Shown here: positions 1-11,038 of the stretch, piece by piece
How the letters are laid out: each line of letters opens with the position of its first letter
Numbering within the stretch: the stretch's first letter is position 1
Source of the DNA: Carallia brachiata
Taxonomy: Eukaryota > Streptophyta > Magnoliopsida > Malpighiales > Rhizophoraceae
Reading direction: 5' to 3'
Length of the DNA: 64,000 nucleotides
Assembly (NCBI GenBank): GCA_021464245.1
Contig: JADCRB010000035.1
Span: forward strand, 2,166,469 to 2,230,468
Made by a program: the position numbers and the translations under genes
Notes under the pieces: model-generated
The model's database searches: none
What the model was told of the DNA's origin: nothing
Seen by the model: only the letters and a program-made list of their open reading frames with translations

Positions 1-3000
1 TGTGTATTGAGATGTTCTATTACATTTGCAATTATATGTTAAAATAAATTTTTATTTTTAATATTTAATATTATTAAAATAAACATTTTTTATAATTTAA
101 TTCTATTTATAAAAATAAATTTTATAATTTTAATTATTTTTATTAATACTATAAAATTAAACGATACGTTAATGAAAAACTTAAAACTTGGCTAGATAAA
201 AGATAAGTTCAACTAGTTAACTAAAGAACAAGTTTAAACAAGCTAAAATTTAGATTAACTCATCTAGTTTACAGCCTAAACACAACACAGAAAGAAAATT
301 ATTTATTTACAACTGAATTAAAAGAGTACAATCTCATATTACTAACTCAAACAGTGGTCTGGGTTAAGCCTTTTGTTGTTGACCTTACGTCACATCAGTG
401 ACATCCAAAAAAACATTTCTTTAAGGAAGATATATTTATATGGAGTAATTTTTTCGGGCGAGACGGTGGGATATTATTTTGCTTTTCTATTTTATGCAAA
501 AATTTAAAAAAATTCCTTAGAAAATGGAAAGAATTAAATTCTCATACTGCAAAAAGGCTTGCTGACTGTGACTCTTTCTTCTTGTTAAAATATAGAACAT
601 GTCAGGCATTCCCTTTTAGGCTTTTACCACTCAGAAAATTAATTTGTTGGGTGTTGTGGGCACACGATTAATACATATCTATCACGGCACCGTCATCATG
701 ATTTCCTTAAATTCTGTTTTCTTTTTAATAAGTTGTTCTTGATTTCGTGTGGTACCAATACCATTATCGTTTCTTCGCACTTGGGCAATAGCATGTTGTG
801 ACATGTGGAAATCAGATTAGATAGTGTGTTTTATGGCATCATGTATAGGTTAGATAGGAAGAAGATTTGGATTGAAAATGACATAATAAAGAATGCCTTA
901 GCTTCGACGTCACTTCAACATCAAAGTTCCCTAACAGTAGTACCCAATGAATTAATTCCAATTAGCGAGCCTTAAAGTGAAAAAACAGAATCTCATCCTT
1001 CGATTATGTTTGAAGTGATCAATGAGCAATTTGGAACCTTCCGTCCATTCTGTTTAGCATTTCAGAACAAATGGATTCTAACATTAACTTCTTGTCTGCT
1101 TGTTAGTTCTAAAACTGAGGTGAGTGGAAGGTGTGGAAGCAGGTAACTGTTGAGAATCTGCTGTCGGAACCAATTTTGTTATGGATTGTTCGACGGTCAA
1201 GATTTTTCCTATCCAAACCAAATCCTGAGGCACCGGGATTGCTTCATTAATCGTCAGCTCAAAACCATGCAACGTGAGGTTACAAACAACGGGCACTGTT
1301 ATATGCACGCGGAAATGGGGAAACGCGGATACCTCTTCTCCACATTTTTCATATTTTATTGCATATAAACTTTAACAGTATTGAACATTATAAGTTATAA
1401 ACAAAAATCCAATAACTTATAAAATTTTCAGTTGAAATTAATTGCAATAGATTTATAAATAATATATACATAGAAAAACTGTATTGCCTCTACGTCTTTC
1501 AACCCGTTCATGTATCATTTCTGCATAAGAGCTAAAAAAGCCTTTTATGTTTTTTGTTATACACATCCTGCATAAATTCAAAGAGGCATGCCTCCCATTG
1601 CAAGCCTATATATATATAAAAATAAATAAATAAATAAATAAAAACAATAACAAGAAAATTCTAATCTTAAATTTAATTGAAATCAACTGCATTGAATTTT
1701 TATCGTCATTTCATTTTATGATAAACGAAGCTTGATGATGTGAGTTTCACAACCAAAGATTTCAAGTCAACCTGCACCAAGAAACCAACTAAACTGATCT
1801 ACATTAACAGACTCTTATTTGAACATCCCAAATTCTTACCAAGTAAAACATTATTTAAATTTTGAAAGAGACACACTTATTTTGTTGGTTTTTTTTTTTT
1901 TTGAAGATTTCTAATTTGATTTATTTAAAATGTGAGTTAAATTAATTCAAATAAAAACTTTAAGTGCATCCGATTCAAATAAAAAAATAATCAAATAAAT
2001 TTATATAATGTAATATTATTTGTGTGTAATAAAAAATTATTTTTTATGTAATGAAAAAATTATTTGTGTGTAATATTTAAAAAAAATTGAGTCAAAATAG
2101 AAGTACCTGTATTTTAAATTTTGCAGAAAAAAAAGAAAAAGAAAAAGTAACTGGAATACATCACAGGTGCGTTTTTCTCCTCATTGTTTACTGTCCTTAA
2201 AATCCTAAGAGCATTACGACCCCGATGGTGATCAGCGAGGTTGAAATCTTTGATCAACTACGCAGCAAAATTTTCAGATTCATGCAATCAAAGGCCATGT
2301 GGGAGTAATGTTACTTCTCCACTGGGGCAACAGAAAACTTTGTCGATTAACAGCATAAAAAGCATCTGCAAATGTTCAGGAAATGATTATGCGCTACCAC
2401 TAATTTGGAAAGGCTTTTCAATATTTTGCATCCTCGTCCACTGTTATCTGTCTTGTTATTACATCGCTTGAACAGTTTTTGGGCCAGCCTACCTTCTGCG
2501 GCAACTTTCTTATGCGGCATATAATGAAATTTCCTTTTTGTTTCTGGACTGTAGCCCATTGTGTATTTAACTTTGTGTTGTGTACCTTCAACAATAAGGC
2601 CATGTGTGTTGCAAAGGTTTCCTTTGTGTATTCGCTTCGGATTAACTTTGAGGCTTGGGGCTTGCTTGAGTGGCAATGAGATATGTGTCTTATTGTAAGA
2701 ATTCGAACTCTCGTCAACTTTTCACACACCTTAGTTTTATGTGACTATAACCACTCTTTCAAAATTAAAAAAGAAATTTGCATTAACTTTGGGTTGTGTT
2801 CCTTTTAGTAGTTAATATCTAGTATTATTTCAACCTTGTATATATTAATGGTGAGTCAAAATAAAAAATTCCTTAACCACTAATTTTTGTAATTATGAGA
2901 AGTGATATTAAATAGATCTATTTGGTTTAACTATTGTTAATTATTATTACTGTTACTGGTACTGATTATCGATTGTTAATTGTTGTTAAAAATTGTAGTT

Positions 3001-5080
3001 GTTGATGATTAAAATAAAATTATAGTGTTTGTTTAAATTATCATTGCATATTCTTGTTAGAAACAAAATGACTATTTTATACATAAATTAGATATGTATT
3101 ACTACATATATAATTGTTCATGGACAAAAGAATTATTAATGATATGTAGTAAATAATATGTATAAGTTTCTTGCAAATGACGTGGTATGTAACAATTCTA
3201 ATTTTTCACAGTTAGAAAAAAAAAAGCATAAGAAAAAAAAATCAAAAATCAAAGTCGACGCTTGGAATTATAAACAAAGGCATCCATGCGACTTCTTCTG
3301 AGAAAAAATTTGGCACTCAAGACCCACCTTAATTTGGCACAAGAGGTTAAAGAAAAAAGAAAACGAAAACGAAAGGAAAAAAGAAAAAAAAAAAAGTGAC
3401 AATGAGAGAGGTAATTTTGTAAATTAAAAAAACATATCAAACAGTAGGTGTTTAAGTCTAGAAAATACTTCTAAAATACTTTTTCTATCGGTTACTTTTA
3501 GCCACCTTTTTCAACAATCCACAATCATAAAAAAAAATAACCAAACACCTTTTACACTGTGTTGACTCAAGAATAGCAATCAGTAAACTTCAAATGCAAA
3601 ATCAAATAACTTCTTTGTGTTTTGTTTCTTTTACCATTTAATATCTAATATTATTACAATCTTGTATTAACTTTGAGCCACAATAGAAAATCCCTTTACC
3701 TGATATATCATTTCTCATAAAATACAATCCGTAAATTGATATTACAAAAATGACCTCATAATTATCTATGATATTATAAAGTAGGTTAAAAGAATTTTTT
3801 TTTTTGGTATTTCTTATAAAACTTACTTTATTTTGCGCAATGGATGTGAAGGGAAAGAGAAGAAGAATATAGTTACCCAAAAGGATCTCAGATTGAAATC
3901 GAGAAGACTAATTATCAAATTTCTTAATTTTCTTGCGATTTGGGTGATACCATGAACCATACAACATTTTTTTTCCTTGGCATAAGAACCCTCTTATTTG
4001 AGGATTGATAGAGAATTGAGTATCTATATTTTTTCTCTCCTTATGAAGTCTGGGAAGTTTTCTAAAGCGATTGATTGGTCTAAGAAAGCAATTTCTTTAC
4101 CCATTTTTTCTAAATAGTTTTCAACCTTTATTCCAGCACTGAATTTCATTTTGTTCAGCAATTGACCGTCCATAGTGTCATAGTGTGATCCGGTTGTTGA
4201 AACCCCTAAAGTCTTAAATCGTTGCTCGACGGAGAAAATAGACAATGATTTATGATTATACCTAATAGACTTTATATCCAACAAGGGATATACAACAACT
4301 TGAGATTACAAAGTTTGGTATCAGTTAAGTATTCAATGGGTTCACCCCATAATCTCTTTTGCTTCTGTGTTCACTTCTTATTAGCTCGAATTCTGATACG
4401 TTCGTATTTTGATGTTGATGCGCTCATTATCATTTGGGTTAGCATACAAAAATTTCCCTGAATTTCGCATATTTTCATTAATTAAGTCCAATATTAAAAA
4501 AGTAACAACTTAACATATAATTTTTTTAATAAATCTAACACATTGCATCTTCATCAATTTAACATATTATCAAATTCATTTAATGAAATCCGATTGAGTC
4601 ACTCAGTTCTAAAACTAAAAGCGCGTATCTTATATTTGTTGCCTCTATTAAAGACAAACACTTTAAAGCCATGCCAACTCTATCAATGGCCAACGCTTGA
4701 TAGTCATCAAATCAAACACATTAATTGGAAGATTATGACAAGGTTACTAAATTTATTAAAAGAATTAAATATCAAGTGTTACATTTTAAATTAGATTAGA
4801 TTTGTTAAAACACCAAAATTTAAAAACTTTTATCTGTTGAGAAGGTTCATTCGAGTTTAATAGTGTTCAAATAAAAAAATCCTTTTATAAATAAAATTAA
4901 ATAAAGACCTAACTCGTAGGAGTTATAATTTACATATTAACAACACACCTTTTTTTTTTAAAGTAAAAAACAAAAAGTGTTTTATCTGTTAACCTTCATT
5001 TATTTGGCGCATGAGTGGCTTGGCAAATGTGCCTCACCAATCTTAGTTTTAGCTTCGTTAGCTTACGTTAACTACCATTA
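1..5080. other. AT-rich spacer, no gene recognised
   Basis: The stretch is very AT-rich, with homopolymer runs and only short open frames. Nothing in either strand resembles a known protein family. The open frames near 1084-1368, 2241-2729 and 4024-4284 lack recognisable motifs and look like chance. A weak dispersed direct repeat (2793-2878 and 3616-3700) is listed separately. Confidence 0.6.
2793..2878 (+). repeat. Dispersed direct repeat, copy 1 (copy 2 at 3616-3700)
   Basis: About 85 bases here resemble 3616-3700 in the same orientation. Both contain a variant of TTAATATCTARTATTATT followed by a CTTGTAT block and an AAAATYCCTTNACC-like end. Identity judged by eye is roughly 75-80 percent. 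The family is unknown. Confidence 0.45.
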
Positions 5081-5150
5081 CATCCAGAGTCTGGTGGTCA
5101 GGACGTTGGACTTCACCTGCGGTGACCCGAGTTCAAATCACGGTGGACCA
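5081..5150 (+). pseudogene. tRNA-Glu-like sequence (pseudo-tRNA or SINE head)
   Basis: The block follows the order of a plant tRNA-Glu: a D-arm-like GTCTGGTGGTCAGGAC, an anticodon-region TTCACC, then GACCCGAGTTCAAATCACGG, which resembles the T arm and pol III B box. The acceptor stem pairs at only about four positions, and the anticodon stem does not pair. A working tRNA is therefore unlikely. It could be a decayed tRNA copy or the pol III promoter of an old SINE. It lies about 250 bases upstream of the KELP start codon. Confidence 0.4.
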
Positions 5151-5395
5151 ATGTTTTTAAACATGAAACTATACAAAACACATCACCGCCACCGCCCAGC
5201 ACCAACAACAGATGGTTGAGATCCAACTCACCTCCTCAACTCTAAGGCACATAACAACCAGCAATCCCCAATTCCCGTTGTTATTATGACTATAATAAAC
5301 CCTAACAGTTTGCTGTTGTTGCTACTTTATTACTACTTACAGAACAGAGCAAACACACTTATTTCTTTTTGGTTGTTTGGGCTTTGTGCTGGAAA

Positions 5396-8094
5396 ATGGA
5401 GCCAGAAATTCAACGGAATATCGAGGAAACAGTAATCGACATACTGAAAAGGGCAAACCTTGAAGACATGACCGAGTTCAAGGCCCGCGGCATGGCCTCC
5501 GTCCGTCTCGGCATCGACCTCTCCGACATCCGCCACAAGTCTTTCGTCAGAGGCGTTGTCGAGTCCTTTTTGCTCTCTTCATCTGATCATCCTGAGGTGC
5601 CCACCGATCAACGGCGAAATTCCAACGGCACAACCATTCTAGAGGAGACCCGCAAGGAGGTGGTTCGACAGCAACGCGAGCCTCCGCTCAACCCCGTTAT
5701 TTGCAAGGTGACCCAAACAAACCCTAAGTAGTGATTCTCACTCCCCTGTTTGGTTCCCGAGAAAACAACGCCCAGACAACAACCAAAAAAAAACGAAAAA
5801 CAAAATCGACTTGTAATTTAGTTTTTTTTTTTTTTTTGCTAGTTTTAAGTGTTTTGAATTTTATTGAGACTGTTTGTTTGTAATTGGTTCCAGTTGTCGA
5901 ATAAAAGGAACGTGATGATTCAGGACGTCAACGGGAAGTCCCTTGTGTGGATTGGCGAATTCTATCAGAAAGATGGAAAGCAGCTTCCTTCTCATAAAGG
6001 TTATCAAAATTTCTAAGTATCTTCTCAATTTTGATACTGTGCTGCTGGTTAAGCGTTAACTGTTTTCATTTTTATAGAATTAGAATATGTCTTTGGCAAT
6101 GTTCCCCTTGTTGGTTGTAACGATTAACGTTTATTTGCCTTGAATTTTGTTATTGATGACATTGGTAGCAATTTAGTGCCTGCTTGCTTTCTTTAATTTG
6201 TCGTGATATTACTGTTAAGGCTTAGTTCAGGGACAAGGTACAGCATTGTTGTTACTCTAGGGATAACGGGCTGATCTTTCTCATGAGCTCACATTGACGG
6301 GAAGGTTTGACACCTGGATGTCGACTCTTCACCACCTGGGGCTATAATTTGTTCCAATGGTTGGGCTGTTGCGGATATTGAAGTTCCATGGGCAGGACTT
6401 CCTAATACTGTATTTGAAGCCTCCATAATCTGAAAAATTGTTAGTATTGTTAGTTCTAGCGGAAAACTTTTGTACCTTGTTTGCAAAGTTGTTACTGAGA
6501 TGGACTTGCATTGGTTTTCATCTTTAATTAAGTTTTCATCTGCTCTTCCCTCCATCTCCCTTACTTGTTGGTTAGGTTTTTGTTTTGGGGAAGGGGCTTG
6601 AGATGCTATTTTGAGTACCGTACCTTACGGTCATTTTGCTCAAATGATCCATTTCTGTAATCTGAATCACAAGTCCTGGTTTTCAGTTGATTTGCTCTTC
6701 CTGAACACTTTTATCTCTAAATTTTTTCTTCAGGAATTTCCTTGACGAATGAACAGTGGTTAACCTTCAGGAACAGTATTCCAGCCATACAGGAGGCCGT
6801 TACGAAGATGCAGTCAAAGCTAAGGTAGGTTGTTTTTGGGTGGCGTGGAGTTTTTGATCATATAAGTTGGGTGTAAACATATAATGCTGTGATACAAAAG
6901 AGCAACTGCGTGTTTGTTTGAACATAGGTTGTAGTCATATTACTATTTTTTTTTATGAATAAAGAACATGGGGATCGTAGTCATATTACTTTTGACTGTA
7001 GACATGGTGACTTCATAGCAGAACACAGTGGTCTCTCTACTTGTGCACTATATATAATCTCTCATACCTTGTCTGCATTTTGGATAGAAAGAATTTTGCT
7101 CAGTGGTGGATTGATTTAGAAAATTGCGAATCGCTGCAGATTAGACCTTAATGGTGAACAAAGTGGACATGGCTTGAATCCAGTGGCTTCTCCTCCTCCT
7201 TCTTCTCATGTACTTGTTGGTATTGAGATCAGTCGCTTAGATGGGAATAATTACCAATCTTGGGCACGGAAGATGGAATTTTTTTTGAGCCAATTAAATA
7301 TTGGATATGTGCTCTCTCACCCATGCCCTAGCCCTGCCGTGAGTGACAATGCAAGCCCCAAGGAGTCTCCTGAAGCCAAAGCCCAACTGAAGTGGATGAA
7401 TGATAATTACATGTGTCGCCATCACATTTTGACTTCTCTGTCAGATGCTCTATATAGCCAATACTCAAAGAAGACAAAGAGCGCTAAAGAACTGTGGGAG
7501 ACACTAAAGTTAGTTTATCTATTTGAGGAGCTCGGAACTAAGAGATTTCAAGTTAAGAAGTACATTGAATTTCAGATGGTTGATGAAAAGCCAGTTCTTG
7601 ACCAAATTCAAGAATTTAATAGCATTGCAGATTCCATTGTTGCAACTGGAAGTTTTCTTGATGAGAACTTTCATGTTAGTGTAATTCTCTCCAAGCTTCC
7701 CCCATCATGGAAGGATTTCTGTATCAAGTTGATGAATGAGGAGTATCTACCATTTTTTATGTTGATGGATCGTGTGAGAGTTGAGGAAGAGTCTCGAAAT
7801 CGAGGCTGGCCGGGGGAGGCTTCTGGTTCTGTATTTTTCCATCATGCCAATAATCTTGGCCCGAAAATGAGAGATATGAAGAGGCCAGGACTCCATTGGA
7901 AGAGGCATGAAACAGAGATGAGCAAGACCATCCCAGTTTGTAGCTTTTGTGGGAAGAAAGGCCACATTTCTAAGAATTGTAGAAATAAAAAATTTGATAA
8001 AGAAGCGAATGAGAAGCGGGACAGGGAGATTTCATCCACACACGCAGTTTCAGGTGTGAATATGGAGAACGGTAGGCAAAATGTAAATGTTTGA
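5396..8094 (+). CDS. KELP: KELP coactivator fused to a copia-type Gag/CCHC exon
   Basis: The coding sequence joins four exons: 5396-5707, 5894-5999, 6734-6824 and 7140-8094. Every intron has GT/AG borders, and the total is 1464 bases, or 487 residues plus stop. Residues 1-60 form a DEK_C-type helical domain. Residues about 102-170 form the PC4/p15 single-strand-DNA-binding domain, with KGISLTNEQW as a clear KELP signature. In known KELP proteins this pair binds DNA and assists RNA polymerase II transcription in the nucleus, and the protein ends here. In this gene exon 4 continues in frame with a UBN2/Retrotran_gag-like domain (about 200-392, including LDGNNYQSW) and a CCHC knuckle, C437-x2-C440-x4-H445-x4-C450. 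No protease, integrase or reverse transcriptase follows. The start was chosen at MEPEIQ because it aligns with the KELP N terminus. The intron-3 donor contains an in-frame TAG (6826-6828), so intron retention would yield a plain KELP of 170 residues. The fusion is read from the sequence; its expression is inferred. Confidence 0.85.
6251..6390 (+). pseudogene. Plastid 23S rRNA fragment (NUPT) in KELP intron 2
   Basis: This intronic stretch matches the peptidyl-transferase region (domain V) of 23S rRNA. Visible landmarks are TTACTCTAGGGATAAC, then GGCTGAT, GAGCTCACATTGACGGGAAG, and CACCTGGGGCT followed by GTTGGGCTGTT. The GACGGGAAGGTTTG and CTCTTC-CACC wording fits plastid rather than plant mitochondrial rRNA. 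Most differences are C-to-T or G-to-A changes, as expected for methylated nuclear copies. Similarity fades after about 6390. It is an insert of plastid DNA, not a functional rRNA gene. Confidence 0.8.
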
Positions 8095-9362
8095 TGTGGA
8101 TACTGGCCAGTCGTGTAGGAAAATGGTTCGATTCTTCCATACGCAGAGCATGCCAAAGGTCTGAGATGTTAATTCCATTGTGGGAGGACACGAGTCGAGT
8201 TTTCAAGAGCTGTTCCTCAATTGGGTTCTGCTGTGGCATGTAAGATAGTTCTTGATACTTCCTTTGCAAAATCCGGCTTCTGTGAATTGCAACCCCCTTC
8301 AGCCATCCTCCATGCTGCCTGGATTCAATATAACACAACATTCTTAAGTTAGTGTTGCTTTAACTAATCTTCAGTAATTCAGTCATGGGCCAGACACCAG
8401 CACATTCATGGAGTGTTATTCATTCATTTGCTACTTTGGCCTCCTGGGAAGCGTTCTGGGCCTTTCTTCTCCAAGTTTTTTCCGCTCGGTGCCCCATGTC
8501 TTTCAATCTTGGTTTTGGCCAGTACTGTACAATTCTCTGCGGTAATTCATTGGTCAGTGTGACAACTAGTTATGACTCAAGACAGCAAGTAGTGTGACTG
8601 TAAGTTACTTGGTCTGATTGATAAACGGAGTATGGATGTAAGACGTGCGAGTCAATTAAGAGCACTTTCAGTTGACTTTACAGTCCTCTGTATTTACTGT
8701 AGCCACTTAGGAAGGATAAATATTTGTGCAATGGCCTTGTCACTGTTAGCTTCCAAAAGATGGTTATTGCAGCCATCCAGCAAAGGGTAGGTGTGGTTAA
8801 GTATCAAAAAACTTCCCGGCCTACTCATCCAACAGAATTCTTGTTGCCTGCTTTTCCGATCAGCTCTGAATGCAAACTGAAAAGCCAATGGGGGACAGGA
8901 GTGGTCACACTAGTTGTGGTAATTGAGTACATTTGATGCCATGGACATTATAGAAGTTTTGAAAAACCTAGTAAACATGATAACAAAACCAATTTTAGGA
9001 CCCTCTGTCTCGGGTTTATGTTGATATTAGCTAACTTGGTAGTTGTACATGGCACAGAGCACTGTAAAATAATCCACTATGGATGATTTGCTGTCATAAA
9101 AACCAAATCCTAGCAGAGAAGTAGAAGAAATCGGATCCCTAGAGCTAAAAGTAAATGCATTGATAAAAAAAAAATGTAGAATTGCGAAATTTTTTTTCTT
9201 TTTTTCCAAAGAAGCAATTCTAAGAAATTTTTAGCGAATGTAAGTTAGGTGAAATTAAATTGAAATCAAAATAATATAGATTATTAAATAATTTGATTGC
9301 AAGTTCATTTGTATCTTTTTAACTTATGATCAGTTCTTTTACTTTTGAAGCAAAGTTATTAA
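8095..9362. other. 3' flank of the KELP-Gag gene
   Basis: The first few hundred bases after the stop have gene-like base composition and probably hold the 3' UTR. I see no convincing AATAAA close to the stop and no further coding exon. A GTAGGC at about 8071 could act as a late splice donor. Beyond about 8950 the DNA becomes AT-rich spacer. Confidence 0.4.
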
Positions 9363-9835
9363 AGTTATTAAATTTGGCTTGGGGAACGACCCCGACAAAG
9401 GAATGGGTCAATTGCTTATTAGTTCAACTAATGGATCAATGAGTCAATTGCTTATTGGTTCAACTAATGGGTCAATGACTGGCCCAACCGGGTCAATGTC
9501 TTAAATAGAATTTAATTTTTTCTTGTATACATAAGAATAAGCTCTTATTCTTATAATAATTTTCTTTTAGACCCAAACAAAGGAAAAAAATCTTTTTTTT
9601 TTCTTTTATGATGTTAAAATATACTAAAATCTCTATGTTTTTTTTCTTTGAATTTTTTACTTAAAAGGTGACCTAATTTGATTCAATTGAATCATTATAT
9701 TTCAAAACTTGGTTGGACGGATTGGGTTTTTTCAAGTCAAATATCCAAATAATTTTTTGACTAACCTAATCCAATCTAGTGGCTAGATCACTGATTTGAC
9801 CGATCAGACTCGTCTGAGTTTTATAACTATGTTTT
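9363..9835. repeat. Degenerate GGTCAA-rich repeat with 36-bp tandem duplication
   Basis: The left end is rich in GGTCAATT and GGTTCAACTAAT blocks and the right end in TTTGACC and GATCAGAC blocks, with an AT-rich middle. The layout matches the 59116-59767 and 28815-29950 repeats (CCGGTTCAAC-rich ends, AT-rich core), so this may be a more decayed member. Within it, 9407-9442 and 9443-9478 are a tandem pair of 36-base units starting GTCAATTGCTTATTRGTTC. Confidence 0.4.
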
Positions 9836-10677
9836 GAAGTCCTTACCTGATGTAATTGTCTTCAAATTCAAGCTCTTCAATGGAAGAATGTGCATGCCAC
9901 AGTTCCAATGTTCTAGCCTTTTTCATTTTTCAAAAGGTTTCCTTTTTTTTTTTCGAAAGGTTTCTAATTGATGTTTTGGCGTCCACGCTCGACTTGGCAA
10001 CTTCTCATGGGAGACAGGCCATTGGGCCCATTTATGAGGCCACATTATCCACGCGTATTTTTGAGAATTAATTCTTGGAATCAGAATCAGAAAGGTGTAG
10101 TTTAACTAATTATCATTAATGACCTCCTCAAAGATTAAAAAATAATGATAATTCTTATGAGAAATCAACACAATCGGTCCGCACAAGCTTAGGGTCAATT
10201 TTAGTTCGGAAGCTTGCCCTTTTTCCTTTTTCCTTTTCCCTTTTCTTCTCAGCGCTATAATTTTCGCTTCCAGCCTTAGGTTATATCTTACCTATTGGAG
10301 AGGTGATAAAAATCAAATTTAATAATTCGGTTCAAAAAAAAGTATATGAACCACTTGACTGCGTACATTCTACGTATCTTTTGCTATACTACTACATTGA
10401 TAAGCCCAATTATAATAGTAATAGCTTTTAAAAATATGTGACAAATTCCAGGAGAACAAGACTAATCTTCATTGCCACTCCGACTTCTCAAACCTTTATT
10501 AAGGCTTTGGGGAGAGCTTCTACTTCCCCAAAAGTATTCCCTTCCCACTAAGCGTGTGGGATTCTATGAAACACCTTTAGGCATTTATATTGTCTAAAAT
10601 AAATTATACTTATCTCCTCTACTAATCACTGATAATTAACTATGATAATTGTTAGCTGAATCAAATAGATTATAAAT

Positions 10678-11038
10678 GGATTAATATACAAATCTAGCAT
10701 CAACTTTAATTAAAGTAACAAATTTAACATCAATTTTAAAAAGTAACAAATCTAACACCAACTTTGCATGTGTTAACAAATTTAGCACATAATAATTTTA
10801 TATGAATAAAATCTGTCAGTTTCAATGACATATTTATAAAAACATGTCTGTTTCGATAATATAATAATCATATAAATTAATGTCATATCATCGAAACAGA
10901 TAAATTATATTCAAAAAATTTTACAATATAATAGATTTGTTACTATATGTAAAGTTGATACTAAATTTATCACTTTTTAAAGTTGTTGCTAAATTTGTTA
11001 TTTTAATTAAAATTGGTATTAGATTTGTATATTAACTC
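10678..11038 (-). mobile_element. Mutator-type MITE, copy A, with 9-bp target duplication
   Basis: The ends GGATTAATATACAAATCTA and TAGATTTGTATATTAACTC are inverted repeats. The flanks carry a perfect 9-base direct repeat ATTATAAAT (10669-10677 and 11039-11047), the size typical of Mutator elements. The inside holds reiterated AGTAACAAATCTAACAYCAA-like units arranged as a foldback. It is homologous to 51860-52191 in the opposite orientation. It has no coding capacity, so it would depend on a transposase elsewhere. Confidence 0.8.

Noticed and set aside
5081..5150. Functional tRNA gene
   Set aside because: Acceptor and anticodon stems do not pair; kept only as a tRNA-like sequence.
6289..6555. 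Minus-strand open frames in KELP intron 2
   Set aside because: They are antisense to the plastid rRNA insert and intron, with no protein motif.
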